From assembly GCA_964607705.1 (NCBI GenBank), contig CAZSLI010000002.1, positions 124,001-188,000 on the forward strand: a stretch of 64,000 bases of DNA. The letters are read 5' to 3'. The notes under the pieces are model-generated. The model did not search any database. It had not been told where the DNA came from and saw only the letters and a list, made by a program, of their open reading frames with translations. Position 1 is the stretch's first letter; each line of letters begins with the position of its first letter. The position numbers and the translations under genes were made by a program. Positions 16,373-26,135 of the stretch are shown here, one piece after another. Origin of the DNA: CAZSLI01 sp964607705 (GTDB taxonomy: Bacteria; Actinomycetota; Coriobacteriia; Anaerosomatales; PHET01).

Positions 16373-19300
16373 TCATTCCTCCTGGAGAGCAGGTTGGGAC
16401 TCTGGTGAGTATATAGCACTCAGCATACCGAGGGCCGCCTCAGCCACAGACTCTCCATAACCGAGCGGAATGGCAAGTTCGTTCTTGCGTTCGAGATAGA
16501 TGGCGCCACGGGCCGCCAGCTTGCCGCGCTCCTCGTCGTCGAGCCGGACCGGCGACAGGGTCAGACGACGGCGGGCGACCGAGACGCTCGTGACTCCGGC
16601 GTCCGCTGCACGCGACTTGATCCGAGCGATGTCCACCAGGTTGCGCGCGACCTCCGGCATGGGGCCGTAGCGGTCCACCAACTCGCGTGCGACCGACTCC
16701 ACGCCCTCGGCGGTGGGTGCGCCGGCGAGCCGGCGGTAGAAGCGCACCCGCTCGTCGACGTCGGTGAGGTACTCCTCGGGGAAGAACGCCGGCATGGGCA
16801 GGTCCACTCGGATGTCGGGGTGCGCGACCAGCGGCTCGCCGCGGGCCTCGGACACCGCCTCCATCAGCATCTGCGCGAAGAGGTCGAAGCCGACGGCGCT
16901 GATGTTGCCGGACTGCTCGCCGCCGAGAAGCGAACCGGCGCCGCGGATCTCGAGGTCGCGCATGGCGATCTTGATGCCGCTACCGAGCTCGTCATGCTCG
17001 CGGATCGCGGTCAGGCGCTCGATGGCCTGCTCGGTGAGCGCTTGTGAACGCGGGAACAAGAAGTACGCGTACGCCTTCACGTGGCTGCGGCCCACGCGAC
17101 CCTTGAGCTGATAGAGCTGCGCGAGGCCCAGGCGCTGCGAGTCCTCGATGATGAGCGTGTTCGAGTGCGGGTTGTCGATACCGCTTTCGATGATCGTCGT
17201 GGCCACGAGCACGTCGTACTCGTTTGCCGAGAACGCCTCCATGACCTTCTCGAGCTCGCGCTCCGACATCTGGCCGTGGGCGACGCCGATGCGCGCCTCC
17301 GGTGCGGCCGTCGTCACGCGGCGGACCGCGTCGTCGATGGTCTTCACGCGATTCGAGACGTAGTAGACCTGGCCGCCGCGCTCGAGCTCGCGACGCACGG
17401 CACCGGAGACGACGTCCTCGTCCCACTCGCCCACGTGCACCGACACCGGGAAACGGTTGGGGGGCGGCGTGTCGATGACCGACATGTCACGCACGCCGGA
17501 GAGCGACATCTGGAGCGTGCGTGGAATCGGCGTCGCAGAGAGCGTGAGGATGTCGACCTGCTCGCGCAGGTTCTTGAGGTGCTCCTTGTGCTCGACGCCG
17601 AAGCGCTGCTCCTCGTCGATGATCACGAGGCCGAGGTTCTTGGGCGTGACGTCGCGCGAGAGCAGGCGGTGGGTGCCGACCAGCACGTGGACGTCGCCTG
17701 CCGTGAAACCGTCGAGAGCAGCTCGCTGCTGCACATCGCTTCGGAAGCGCGAGAGCACCTCCACCCGGATGCCGAATGGTGCAAAGCGCTCGCTGAAATT
17801 GGTGAAATGCTGCTGCGCGAGGATGGTGGTCGGGCAGAGCACCATGACCTGGGCCCCGTCCTGAGCCGCCTTGAAGGCAGCGCGGATGGCGACCTCGGTC
17901 TTGCCGTATCCGACGTCGCCGCAGATGAGGCGGTCCATCGGCTTGTCCGACTCCATGTCGGCCTTCACGTCGGCGATAGCGGCGAGCTGGTCGGGCGTCT
18001 CCTCGAAGGGAAACATCGCCTCCATCTCGATCTGCCAGTCGGTGTCCGCTCCGTACGCCCGTCCTGTGACGGTCGCACGCCGCGAGTACAGGTCGACGAG
18101 GTCGAAGGCGAGCTTGCGGGCCGACGCGCGCGCCTTGCCCGTCGCACGAGACCAGTCGGCGGTATTCAGGCGGGTGACCCGCGGCGTCGCGCCCTCGGGA
18201 CCCACGTACTTGGTCACGCGGTCGATCTGCTCGACCGGAACGAACAGCTTGTCACCCTTGGCGTACTCGAGCCACAGGTAGTCGCGCTCGTTGCCGAGAA
18301 CCTCCTGTCGCACGATCTCGCGGAACAGCGCGATTCCGTGCGTGGCGTGGACCACATAGTCGCCCGGCTTGAAGGAGAAGGTGATGCGCGTGGGATCGAT
18401 CTCCCGGCGCTGGCGCCTCTTGCTCGAGCGCGGGTAGACGTCGTCGATCGAGATGACCGCGACCCGGGCGTCCGGGATGACGAAGCCGGCGGGCACGTCG
18501 ACGTCGGACAGGCAGACCTCCGCATTCGAGAGCGGCCTGGGCGCGGGGACCTCGTCCTCGGCGTCGAGCTCGGCGTGATCGCGCTGCTCGCCGGTGCGGA
18601 CGCCCGCCTCGGCCAGCAGGTCACCGATGCGGCGGCGTGTCCGGCGGTCGGGAACGGCTATGGCGACGCCATCTCCCGCGTGCATCAGCGCTCGCACGCC
18701 GCCGACGAACTTCTCCTCCCCGCCGAAGACCTCGGGGCGGCGGGCGACGAGCTCGGCGTCGACCCCTCCGCCGGCTCGCAGCAGCGAGAGCAGCGTGAGC
18801 CGCTGACGGCCGCCGAAGTCGAGCTGGGCGGGCGAGAGGTACAGGCCTTCGAGCGCCTTGGCGCCGCTGCGCACCGAGCGGAACCCGGCCTGCTTCGCCG
18901 ACGCCTCGAGCTCCTCGTGGCGACGAACCGCGTCGTCGAAGAGCGAGCGCGGTTCGGCTACCACCACCAGTACATCGGCGCCAACGTGGTCGGTGGCGGC
19001 GCCCGGCTTCTTGTAGACGAGCGGCAGGTAGCGCTCCATGCCGTTGAACGGCACGCCTTCGCGCATCAGCTCGAGATCGCGCTTGAGGCGATCGTCCTTG
19101 TGCGCGCGCTCGTGCAACGCCTTGTCGGCGAAGTCCGCACCGCGCTGGGACAGCTCCATCTCACGCACGGCGAACACCTCGACCGGCTCGGCGTCGCCTA
19201 TCGACTGTCCGGTGCCCGGCACGTAGCGCTTGAGCGTTTCGATCTCGTCGCCGAAGAGCTCGGCACGTACGGGGTGTTGGCTTCCGGCCGGGAAGATGTC

Positions 19301-19843
19301 CAGGATGCCGCCGCGGATCGCGAACGTGCCCGAGACATCGGCGTCCTCGGCACGCTCGTAGCCCATGCGGACCAGGCGCGCTGCGGCCGTCTCGAGGTCG
19401 AGCTCGCCTCCGGCCGCGAGGCCGAGCGGGTCGAAGGCGTGGCTGCCCTGCGGAGGCACCACGCGCATGAGCGCCCGGGCGGAGGCCACGACGACCACCG
19501 GCCGGTTCTTGTCGAGCGCGTAGAGCGCACGGGCGCGTGCCCCGACTTCGTCGTGGTCCGGTGCAGCGTCCGTCCAGGGCAGGTCGGTCCTGTCCGGAAG
19601 CTGCAAGACCTTGTCCCTGCCGAGGAACGCGGCGGTCTGGCGCCAGAAGCGCTCCGCGGACTCCTCGCCGGCCACCACCACGAGCATGGGGCGGGCGTGG
19701 GTGGCGTAGAGCGCGGCGACGAGCGCCGGGCGAACCAGGCCGGGTACGGCCAGCGTGGCGTCATTGCCGCCGTCGAGTAGATCGGCGATGACACGATACG
19801 GCTTGGCACTTTGCAGGGAGGCGGCGAGGCGGTCTATGAGCAT
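16373..19843 (-). CDS. mfd: Transcription-repair coupling factor Mfd
   Basis: About 1156 residues; displaces stalled RNA polymerase and recruits UvrA. An N-terminal UvrB-homology module (about 1-330), an RNAP-interaction domain around FKPGDYVVHATHGIALF and DYLWLEYAKGDKLFVPV, then a RecG-like translocase: Walker A ICGDVGYGKTEVAIRAA, IIDEEQRFGVEHKEHL, LSATPIPRTLQMSLSG, and TTIIESGIDNPHSNTLI. The C-terminal TRCF domain follows. Starts at 19858/19861 are possible, but ATG 19843 (MLIDRLAASLQSAKPYRVI) has GGAG nine bases upstream. Full length. Confidence 0.96.
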   Translation of the reverse strand: MLIDRLAASLQSAKPYRVIADLLDGGNDATLAVPGLVRPALVAALYATHARPMLVVVAGEESAERFWRQTAAFLGRDKVLQLPDRTDLPWTDAAPDHDEVGARARALYALDKNRPVVVVASARALMRVVPPQGSHAFDPLGLAAGGELDLETAAARLVRMGYERAEDADVSGTFAIRGGILDIFPAGSQHPVRAELFGDEIETLKRYVPGTGQSIGDAEPVEVFAVREMELSQRGADFADKALHERAHKDDRLKRDLELMREGVPFNGMERYLPLVYKKPGAATDHVGADVLVVVAEPRSLFDDAVRRHEELEASAKQAGFRSVRSGAKALEGLYLSPAQLDFGGRQRLTLLSLLRAGGGVDAELVARRPEVFGGEEKFVGGVRALMHAGDGVAIAVPDRRTRRRIGDLLAEAGVRTGEQRDHAELDAEDEVPAPRPLSNAEVCLSDVDVPAGFVIPDARVAVISIDDVYPRSSKRRQRREIDPTRITFSFKPGDYVVHATHGIALFREIVRQEVLGNERDYLWLEYAKGDKLFVPVEQIDRVTKYVGPEGATPRVTRLNTADWSRATGKARASARKLAFDLVDLYSRRATVTGRAYGADTDWQIEMEAMFPFEETPDQLAAIADVKADMESDKPMDRLICGDVGYGKTEVAIRAAFKAAQDGAQVMVLCPTTILAQQHFTNFSERFAPFGIRVEVLSRFRSDVQQRAALDGFTAGDVHVLVGTHRLLSRDVTPKNLGLVIIDEEQRFGVEHKEHLKNLREQVDILTLSATPIPRTLQMSLSGVRDMSVIDTPPPNRFPVSVHVGEWDEDVVSGAVRRELERGGQVYYVSNRVKTIDDAVRRVTTAAPEARIGVAHGQMSERELEKVMEAFSANEYDVLVATTIIESGIDNPHSNTLIIEDSQRLGLAQLYQLKGRVGRSHVKAYAYFLFPRSQALTEQAIERLTAIREHDELGSGIKIAMRDLEIRGAGSLLGGEQSGNISAVGFDLFAQMLMEAVSEARGEPLVAHPDIRVDLPMPAFFPEEYLTDVDERVRFYRRLAGAPTAEGVESVARELVDRYGPMPEVARNLVDIARIKSRAADAGVTSVSVARRRLTLSPVRLDDEERGKLAARGAIYLERKNELAIPLGYGESVAEAALGMLSAIYSPESQPALQEE

Positions 19844-20026
19844 GAGCGAGCGCTCCATCATCGTGTCGAGAACAGCACAAAGACCCGCGAACGGGAGCGG
19901 TGCGACGCATCGCACATGCCCGTTGCGGGGGCAGTCAGACTATCCCCGCCGAGAAGGTGCGGTCAAGCAAGGGCAGAACCTTATCCTGGGGTGGCACCGC
20001 CGCCCTTCAGCTGCCGAGGAGGATCC

Positions 20027-21262
20027 ATGTCACTGACCGCGCGCGGGCTGCTTGCCCGGCGGCTCGAGGACTACGTACGCACCCTGTGCGCCTTCCAGCC
20101 CGACCGGCACGTCGGTGGACCGGGCAACGACCAGGCCAACGAGTGGCTCGCCGGGGTCCTCGGCGGACTGGGGTACGAGGTGGAGCGCCTGTCATTCGAG
20201 TGCGTCGACTGGGTGCGCGGCGGCGATTCATGGCTTGAGGCGAGCGGCGAGCGCTTCGGCCTGCACGCGGGCCCGTACTCGCTGCCAACGGACCTCGAAA
20301 GCGCGGAGCTTCTTGCGGCCGGTACCGCCGACGATCTCGCCGCCCTCGAGACTGCGGCCGGGCGGGTCTTGCTCCTGCACGCGCCGCTCACGAGCGACCA
20401 GCTGGTGCCGCGCAACTACCCGTTCTACGGCATGGACGAGCACACACGGGTCCTCGGCGAGCTGGACCGGCTGCAACCGGGGGCGATCGCCGCGCTGACG
20501 GGCGCGAATCCCGGGGCAGTCGGCGCGCTGTCGCCCTTCCCCTACATCGAGGATGCCGACGTGCACATCCCTTCGGCGTTCCTGCACGAGCGCGAGGGAA
20601 CGAGGCTGCTCGCGCATGTCGGGGAGCGCGTCCATGTGCGGATCGACTCCGGCCGCCGGCCTTCGCGCGCGGAGCAGCTCGTCGCACGGCTCGGGGGCGG
20701 TGGCCGTCGCGCGGTGGTGTGCGCGCACGTCGACGCGAGGCACGGGACGCCGGGTGCGCTCGACAACGCCGCGGGCGTCGCCTGCCTTCTCGGCGCCGCA
20801 CAGGTGCTCGCTGAGGGACCGCCGGTCGACATCGCGCTCGAGGTGGTGCCCTTCAACGGAGAGGACAACTTCGCAGCGTACGGCGAGATGGCGTACCTCG
20901 GCGCACAGACCGGCTCGATCAGCGACGTCGCGCTGGCGATCAACATCGACGCCGCGGGCTACCGGGGCCACCCGACTGCGATCTCGTTCTATGGCGTCGG
21001 CGAGCCGCTCGAGCCGCACCTGACCGGGCTCCTCGGCGAGTATCCCAACACTGAGGTGGGCCCGGCATGGCCGCAGAGCGACCACATGGTGTTCGCCATG
21101 CGGGGCGTACCGACGCTGGCCGTGACGACCGCGGCGCTCATGGAGATCGCGTCCAAGTTCAACCACACCGAACGTGACGTACCGGGGCTGGTCGACGGAG
21201 GCCTGCTGGCCGAGGCGGCGAACTTCATAGCGGCGGCCATCCGCTCGGTAAGCGTGCGCTAG
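20027..21262 (+). CDS. M28-like zinc aminopeptidase
   Basis: 411 residues, no signal peptide. Zinc-peptidase landmarks are VVCAHVDARHG near residue 230 (His ligand and Asp), ALDNAAG near 243 (bridging Asp), FNGEDNFAAYGEM near 274 (Glu pair), AINIDAAG, and QSDHMVF (C-terminal His). This fits an M28-family metallo-aminopeptidase with an insert between the N-terminal region and catalytic core. ATG 20027 is preceded by GAGGAGG that overlaps a GCCGAGGA octamer. Substrate unknown. It is divergent from mfd. Confidence 0.85.
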   Translation: MSLTARGLLARRLEDYVRTLCAFQPDRHVGGPGNDQANEWLAGVLGGLGYEVERLSFECVDWVRGGDSWLEASGERFGLHAGPYSLPTDLESAELLAAGTADDLAALETAAGRVLLLHAPLTSDQLVPRNYPFYGMDEHTRVLGELDRLQPGAIAALTGANPGAVGALSPFPYIEDADVHIPSAFLHEREGTRLLAHVGERVHVRIDSGRRPSRAEQLVARLGGGGRRAVVCAHVDARHGTPGALDNAAGVACLLGAAQVLAEGPPVDIALEVVPFNGEDNFAAYGEMAYLGAQTGSISDVALAINIDAAGYRGHPTAISFYGVGEPLEPHLTGLLGEYPNTEVGPAWPQSDHMVFAMRGVPTLAVTTAALMEIASKFNHTERDVPGLVDGGLLAEAANFIAAAIRSVSVR

Positions 21263-21361
21263 CACGGAGTGGAGACCCCGGCGGCTGCCGCCGATTCGAT
21301 GCTCCGTGGCTCAGGTATAGACTGGATTTCGACCCCTTCACGCCCTAGGAGTTGCGAAGCG

Positions 21362-22768
21362 TTGCCCGACGAGTCCGACAGCAAGGAACCACTGCCCGGC
21401 CTGCCGAACGATGCGCAGCCACCCGAGCGCACGGCGACCCTCGAAGCAGACGTCGCCGAGCCGACCGGCGCCATCGTCCGCCGCGGCGGCACGTTCGAGT
21501 CCTTCAAGCATCGCGACTTCACGTGGTTCTGGTTCGGCTCGCTCGTCTCCAACACCGGCACGTGGATGCAGACGGCCGCTCTCGCGATCGTTGTCTACGC
21601 GCTCAGGCAGCGGGAGTTCGACCTCGGTCTCGTCAACTTCGCCTCGGGCATCCCGATCCTGTTCCTCGCGCTTCCCGCCGGCCTGCTCGCCGATCGAGTC
21701 GACAAGCGGAAGCTCCTCATGTGGTCGCAAGGGCTTCTCGGCGTGCTGGCGGCCGCGCTGTGGGTGCTGTACCGCGCTGGTCGGCTCAATCCGGGTCATA
21801 CCATCGAGGCTCTCGTCTGGATCTCGCTGATCGGCCTGCTGGGAGGGGTGCTCTCGGCGCTGACGTTCCCGGCTTGGCAGTCGTTCCTGCCGGACCTCGT
21901 CCCGCGAAACGACCTCATGAACGCCATCGCGCTGAACTCCGCGCAGTTCCAGTCGTCGCGGCTCCTCGGCCCATTGGCGGCGAGCGGCGTCCTGCTCGTC
22001 GGTCTCACGAGCGGTGACATCTTCCTGGTCAACGCGGCCAGCTACCTGTTCGTCATCGCTTCGCTATGGGCCATCCGCCCCCACCCGCGCAGCGCCTCGT
22101 CCACCGAGCAGCGCCGACCGGCAGCGACCGAAGGCGCGTGGCGCACGCTCACCGCTGGCGTCCGCTACGCGGTGGACCACCCGGTCGTCGGCATGCTGAT
22201 CCTCAGCACGGCCGTGATGACCATCGTCGGCATGCCGTACATGATGCTGCTGCCGGCCATCGCCGATAAGGCACTGCATGGGCCGAACCACGGGGAGACC
22301 TACTACGCCTGGCTGATGGCCGCGAACGGTTTCGGCGCGATCTTCGGCTCCCTCGGCGTGGCGAGCCTTCCCCCGCGCGTGAACCGCGAGCGTCTCATCC
22401 CCTTCGCCATCATCGCCATGGCGGGGCTGCTGATCGCGTTCTCGCTCTCCCGTTGGCTGTGGTTGAGCCTGATCTTGTCGGTACTTGCCGGCGCAGCGTT
22501 CCTGACCAACAACTCGCTCGCGAACACGTCGATCCAGTCGACGGTTCCGGGGCAACTTCGCGGGCGCGTCATGGCGCTCTTCGTCATGTCGTTCATGGGC
22601 ATCATGCCGCTCTCCGCGGCCGCCTTCGGCGCCCTCGGCGACAGGATCGGCCCCACCGCTGCAGTGTTGGCGGGCGCCGTCGTGCTCGGCGTGTGGGGTT
22701 TCTACCTGCTGCTATCCGGCGCGCTGATGCGCGGCCGAGCCGACGGCGACAGGCGCACGGTATCCTGA
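21362..22768 (+). CDS. MFS transporter (EntS/MFS_3-like)
   Basis: About 468 residues with 10-12 predicted membrane helices. The first helix region FWFGSLVSNTGTWMQTAALA and the loop GLLADRVDKRKLL are typical of the enterobactin-exporter-like MFS group, as is STVPGQLRGRVMALF in the second half. The likely start is TTG 21362 (encoding LPDESDSKEP, read as Met) with AGGAG ten bases upstream; earlier in-frame ATGs would place the start in the 5' leader. It is a probable drug or metabolite exporter; substrate cannot be assigned. Confidence 0.85.
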   Translation: MPDESDSKEPLPGLPNDAQPPERTATLEADVAEPTGAIVRRGGTFESFKHRDFTWFWFGSLVSNTGTWMQTAALAIVVYALRQREFDLGLVNFASGIPILFLALPAGLLADRVDKRKLLMWSQGLLGVLAAALWVLYRAGRLNPGHTIEALVWISLIGLLGGVLSALTFPAWQSFLPDLVPRNDLMNAIALNSAQFQSSRLLGPLAASGVLLVGLTSGDIFLVNAASYLFVIASLWAIRPHPRSASSTEQRRPAATEGAWRTLTAGVRYAVDHPVVGMLILSTAVMTIVGMPYMMLLPAIADKALHGPNHGETYYAWLMAANGFGAIFGSLGVASLPPRVNRERLIPFAIIAMAGLLIAFSLSRWLWLSLILSVLAGAAFLTNNSLANTSIQSTVPGQLRGRVMALFVMSFMGIMPLSAAAFGALGDRIGPTAAVLAGAVVLGVWGFYLLLSGALMRGRADGDRRTVS

Positions 22769-22798
22769 TCACAGATTCGCCCTGCCGAGGAGCCGAGG

Positions 22799-23497
22799 AT
22801 GCCCAAGTCGAAGATCGCCGCGCCCACCACCTGTTGCGATGAAGCCCAGAAGGCGCGCTGCGCCGAGCTGACGAAGCGACTCGAGGCCCACTATGGCGAT
22901 CCGCGTCCCGCGCTGGACTACGAGAATCCGTATCAGCTGCTCATCGCGGTGATCCTGAGCGCGCAAACCACCGACGAGGGCGTGAACCGCGCGACGCCGG
23001 CCCTGTTCGCGAAATACCCGAACGCCGCCGCTCTGGCCCAGGCCGACCCGCTCGAGGTCGAGGGGATCATCAAGTCCACCGGCTTCTACCACCAGAAGAC
23101 GAAGTCGATCATCGCCACCGCGCAGGCACTCGTCGCCGAGCATGACGGCGAGGTGCCCGCCGACATGGATGCACTGGTCGCACTGAGAGGCGTGGCGCGC
23201 AAGACCGCCAACATCGTCCTGGGCGCAGGCTTCGGGATCGTCGAGGGCATCGCCGTCGACACGCACGTCGACCGCCTCGGCCATCGGCTCGGCCTGACGT
23301 CGGCGACGGATCAGAACAAGATCGAGGGCGACTTGTGCGAATGCTTCGCCCGCGAGCACTGGTACCGGGTGAACTACGACCTCATCACGCATGGGCGCGC
23401 CGTCTGCACGGCCAAGAAGCCAGCGTGCGGCATTTGCTTCCTCAACGACATCTGCCCGAGTGCGTTCCAGATCCCAGGCTGGCGCCAGGAAGCGTGA
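22799..23497 (+). CDS. nth: Endonuclease III
   Basis: 232 residues; DNA glycosylase/AP lyase for oxidised pyrimidines. The helix-hairpin-helix LRGVARKTANIVL carries the catalytic Lys, and VDTHVDRLGHRLG the catalytic Asp. The C-terminal [4Fe-4S] loop is CTAKKPACGICFLNDIC (C-x6-C-x2-C-x5-C). The N-terminus carries two extra adjacent Cys (TTCCDEAQKARC). ATG 22799 follows two overlapping GCCGAGGA copies that also supply the GAGG ribosome site. Confidence 0.96.
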   Translation: MPKSKIAAPTTCCDEAQKARCAELTKRLEAHYGDPRPALDYENPYQLLIAVILSAQTTDEGVNRATPALFAKYPNAAALAQADPLEVEGIIKSTGFYHQKTKSIIATAQALVAEHDGEVPADMDALVALRGVARKTANIVLGAGFGIVEGIAVDTHVDRLGHRLGLTSATDQNKIEGDLCECFAREHWYRVNYDLITHGRAVCTAKKPACGICFLNDICPSAFQIPGWRQEA

Positions 23498-23524
23498 CTC
23501 CGGGCTTTGATCACCCGCGGGGCG

Positions 23525-24247
23525 CTATCCGGCGGTAACCTGGCGCGCCTCCGTGACTGCGGCATTCCCCTGCGTCGCATACGCGCCCGAGTACTGCACC
23601 AGGCCGATCCGCGAGTTCTGACCCACGGTCACGTTGCCGGCGCTCACTACGTTGGCGACGGTGTCTTCGAGGAACGCCTCGCGAGCGCGGATGCTCTCGG
23701 CGTTGAACTCCTTGCGCGTGAACATGCGGATGACCTCCGCGAACGAGTTCGGCACGCGGATGGTGACGCGCTCGGCCTCCAGATGCCCGAGGCGCGAGGT
23801 TCCGTACACCCCCATGTCGACCGAGCGGGCGTTCACGTTCACCGCAGTGAGAGAGCCCTCGCCGTGCAAGGTCTCGCAGGTGATGTCGCCGAGGGTTTTG
23901 AGCAGGCCGCGGATGTCGATGTCGACTGCCGCGATGCCGCCCTCGACCTTGAGGTTGCCGCGAACGGCGAGACTCGTGACGCCGAGGCCGCCGCGAACGG
24001 TCGCGTCCCCGTTGACGTTGAGGTCCGAAACCTGAACGGCGCGATTGAACGTACCCGAGCCGTTCACACCAATCGTCGCTGCCTTCACGTCGCCGTTGAA
24101 GGTGGCGGCACCGTTGATCTTGAGGGTGGTGCACACCAAGTCGCCGGTGACGGTTCCGGCACCGTTGATGGTGACGGACCCGTAGCTTCCCTCGGCGATC
24201 GTCCCTCCGCCGTTCACGGTCACGTCGTTGCTGGGAACCTGGGACAT
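23525..24247 (-). CDS. Bactofilin-like polymer-forming protein
   Basis: 240 residues dominated by short beta-helix repeats (VTINGAGTVTGDLVCTTLKI, LKINGAATFNGDVKAATIGV, LNVNGDATVRGGL), about ten residues per turn. This matches the right-handed beta-helix of bactofilins and related polymer-forming proteins. The C-terminal 70 residues (FAEVIRMFTRKEFNAESIRA) are less regular and may bind a partner. No signal peptide, so probably cytoplasmic. Confidence 0.8.
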   Translation of the reverse strand: MSQVPSNDVTVNGGGTIAEGSYGSVTINGAGTVTGDLVCTTLKINGAATFNGDVKAATIGVNGSGTFNRAVQVSDLNVNGDATVRGGLGVTSLAVRGNLKVEGGIAAVDIDIRGLLKTLGDITCETLHGEGSLTAVNVNARSVDMGVYGTSRLGHLEAERVTIRVPNSFAEVIRMFTRKEFNAESIRAREAFLEDTVANVVSAGNVTVGQNSRIGLVQYSGAYATQGNAAVTEARQVTAG

Positions 24248-24257
24248 CGCCGTCTCC

Positions 24258-24782
24258 TTAAGCCAGAACGAACCGGTAGTAAAGCGCCCAGCCGAGGAGC
24301 ATGATCCCGACCGGAACGCACACGAACGCCCATACGCGTTGGCGCCGCACGAAATCGCCCACGCTCACCCTATCCGATACCCTGCGCCAGGCCAGCCCGT
24401 TCGCACGCTTGGCGAAGAATGCCTGGAACCCGAAGGTCAGCACCATGATCGTGACCGCCACGGCCCCGGTGAACGGCGACCGGCTTGCCGAGGCCAGTGC
24501 GCTGTCGGCGAACAGCCAGATGGGGAGGAACAGCACGCCGACCCACAAGCCATGGGCGGGGCCCCACACCGGGGGCAGCGCGAACGCGGCCCAGTTGAAG
24601 CGCGGCAGCACTGGAACCGGCTCGTCGCTCGCAAGCGGGACGCTGCCGGTCACGCACTCCTCGGGATGCCCTTCGGGGCACGCGCCGTCCTCGGCCCGCT
24701 CAACGATGCGGTCGCATATCACGCAGTAGCCGGCGCTCCGAAGGCGCAGCCGGGCCGCCGAGATGTCGACCGGATCAGGCAA
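24258..24782 (-). CDS. Membrane protein with N-terminal zinc-finger-like segment
   Basis: 174 residues. The N-terminal part holds CVICD near residue 20 and a further Cys pair (ACPEGHPEEC), a possible zinc site. Three hydrophobic segments follow (FALPPVWGPAHGLWVGVLFL, GAVAVTIMVLTFGFQAFF, AFVCVPVGIMLLGWALYY), resembling small DUF2628-like membrane proteins. Its start overlaps the stop of the upstream DUF554 gene, so the two are coupled. Function unknown. Confidence 0.7.
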   Translation of the reverse strand: MPDPVDISAARLRLRSAGYCVICDRIVERAEDGACPEGHPEECVTGSVPLASDEPVPVLPRFNWAAFALPPVWGPAHGLWVGVLFLPIWLFADSALASASRSPFTGAVAVTIMVLTFGFQAFFAKRANGLAWRRVSDRVSVGDFVRRQRVWAFVCVPVGIMLLGWALYYRFVLA

Positions 24783-25533
24783 GGAGCCCTGCCGCCATCG
24801 CGACCAGGACGATGGCCGGCAGCATGTTGCCCACAGGCAAACGCTTGATGCCGAGAAGATCGATCCCGATGCACAGGATGAGCGAGCCGCCGACCGCGGT
24901 GATGGACGAGATGACGGCCGGCGTCATGAACGGCGACACGGCATGCGCGCCGAGCGCGAGGCCGCCCTGGATGATCACGACCGGGATGACCGACAACCCC
25001 ACGCCCACGCCGAGCGTGCTCGCGAGGAACAGTGCGGCAAAACCGTCGAGCAGCGACTTCACGTACAGCAGCTGGTGGTCGCCCAGCCCGTCTTGCAGCG
25101 AGCCGAGGATCGTCATGGCACCCACGCAGAACAGCAGCGAAGCGGTCACGAAACCCTCGACGAGCGTGTGGCCCTTCTCGCCCGGCTCGTCGGCGGCCTG
25201 ACGTGGCGCGGTGCTCAGGAACGGCATGCGGTACGACAGGTCCTGCAGCCACTTACCGAACCGCTCGAGCCAGTACTCGATCCGCAGTGCCTCGCCGATC
25301 AGCGAGCCGAAGATGAGCGCCCCGATGTAGACGAGCGCCGAGTAGTCGCCCATCTTGGTCGCGCCCATCTTGGCCAGGCCGGTGATAGCCATCGACGCAC
25401 CGATGACGGTGGTCGACAGGCCGATCGCCGCGAACGCGATGGTTCGGAAGCGCTCGGATATGAGGCGGCCGAACGCGAGTCCGACGGCCGTCCCCACCAG
25501 GATGGTGATCACGTTCAGCAGGACGCCGCTCAT
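24775..25533 (-). CDS. DUF554 family membrane protein
   Basis: 252 residues with about seven hydrophobic helices (GVLLNVITILVGTAVGLAFG at the N-terminus, IGASMAITGL, GFVTASLLFCVGAMTILGSL, PVVIIQGGLALG, and the C-terminal LLGIKRLPVGNMLPAIV). The layout and the FVTASLLFCVGAMTILGSLQDG segment are characteristic of DUF554. The family is a predicted integral-membrane transporter-like group without proven function. Confidence 0.88.
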   Translation of the reverse strand: MSGVLLNVITILVGTAVGLAFGRLISERFRTIAFAAIGLSTTVIGASMAITGLAKMGATKMGDYSALVYIGALIFGSLIGEALRIEYWLERFGKWLQDLSYRMPFLSTAPRQAADEPGEKGHTLVEGFVTASLLFCVGAMTILGSLQDGLGDHQLLYVKSLLDGFAALFLASTLGVGVGLSVIPVVIIQGGLALGAHAVSPFMTPAVISSITAVGGSLILCIGIDLLGIKRLPVGNMLPAIVLVAMAAGLLA

Positions 25534-25549
25534 CGTGCGGTCTCCTCAT

Positions 25550-26029
25550 TCAGTCCTCTTCGAGCCAAAGACCCTTCAACTCCTCGGTTATCTCGCTCGC
25601 TTTGTCAGGAAGGCCCTCGTCACGCCGGATGCCGCCCGTCCCCTTGCGCCTCGCGCCCCTGCCCGCCGACTCGAACGCCGAGGAAGCCGGCAGATAGACG
25701 CAGCGACGGGCCACGTCCTGGCTGATCCGCGCCGACATGCGCCTGTCGTCGCTGATGACCGTCACCTCGCCGCGAGCGGCGCCGCAGCGTCGCACGATCT
25801 CGGTGTCGGCATCGGTGGCATACACCACGCGCACCCCCGCCTGTGTCTCGACGCTCGTGCCCAACTGGCCCCGGGCATCGAAGACCACGACCACGTCGCC
25901 CGTACCGAACATCTGCTTCGAACGCGCAGCGAGGCGGCGCACGAGCGCATCGCGCTGAGCCTCTTTCGCAAGGTCGCGGGTGGCGGGGTCGTTCATCGTC
26001 ACGTTGTATCCGTCGACGAGGAACAGCAT
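25550..26029 (-). CDS. NYN-domain (YacP-like) predicted RNase
   Basis: 159 residues beginning MLFLVDGYNVTMNDPA at ATG 26029, the expected start for a PIN-like NYN fold. Acidic metal-binding positions are visible in VDGYN, VVVFDARGQ, YATDADTEI and VISDDRRM. YacP/Rae1-type proteins are ribosome-associated or mRNA-cleaving nucleases. An upstream in-frame extension to 26233 overlaps the divergent TetR gene and looks non-coding. Confidence 0.85.
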   Translation of the reverse strand: MLFLVDGYNVTMNDPATRDLAKEAQRDALVRRLAARSKQMFGTGDVVVVFDARGQLGTSVETQAGVRVVYATDADTEIVRRCGAARGEVTVISDDRRMSARISQDVARRCVYLPASSAFESAGRGARRKGTGGIRRDEGLPDKASEITEELKGLWLEED

Positions 26030-26135
26030 CTGACCATCGTACCTGAAGCGGCCCGAACGGCGGCCGGGACAGTGCTCCTTGGCGGGCGGAATGGGAAGAA
26101 ATGGTACGAGATGCAACACGAGAGAAACGCAGGTC

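Noticed and set aside
17081..19780. Long plus-strand open frame opposite mfd
   Set aside because: Antisense shadow of mfd, which has intact helicase motifs.
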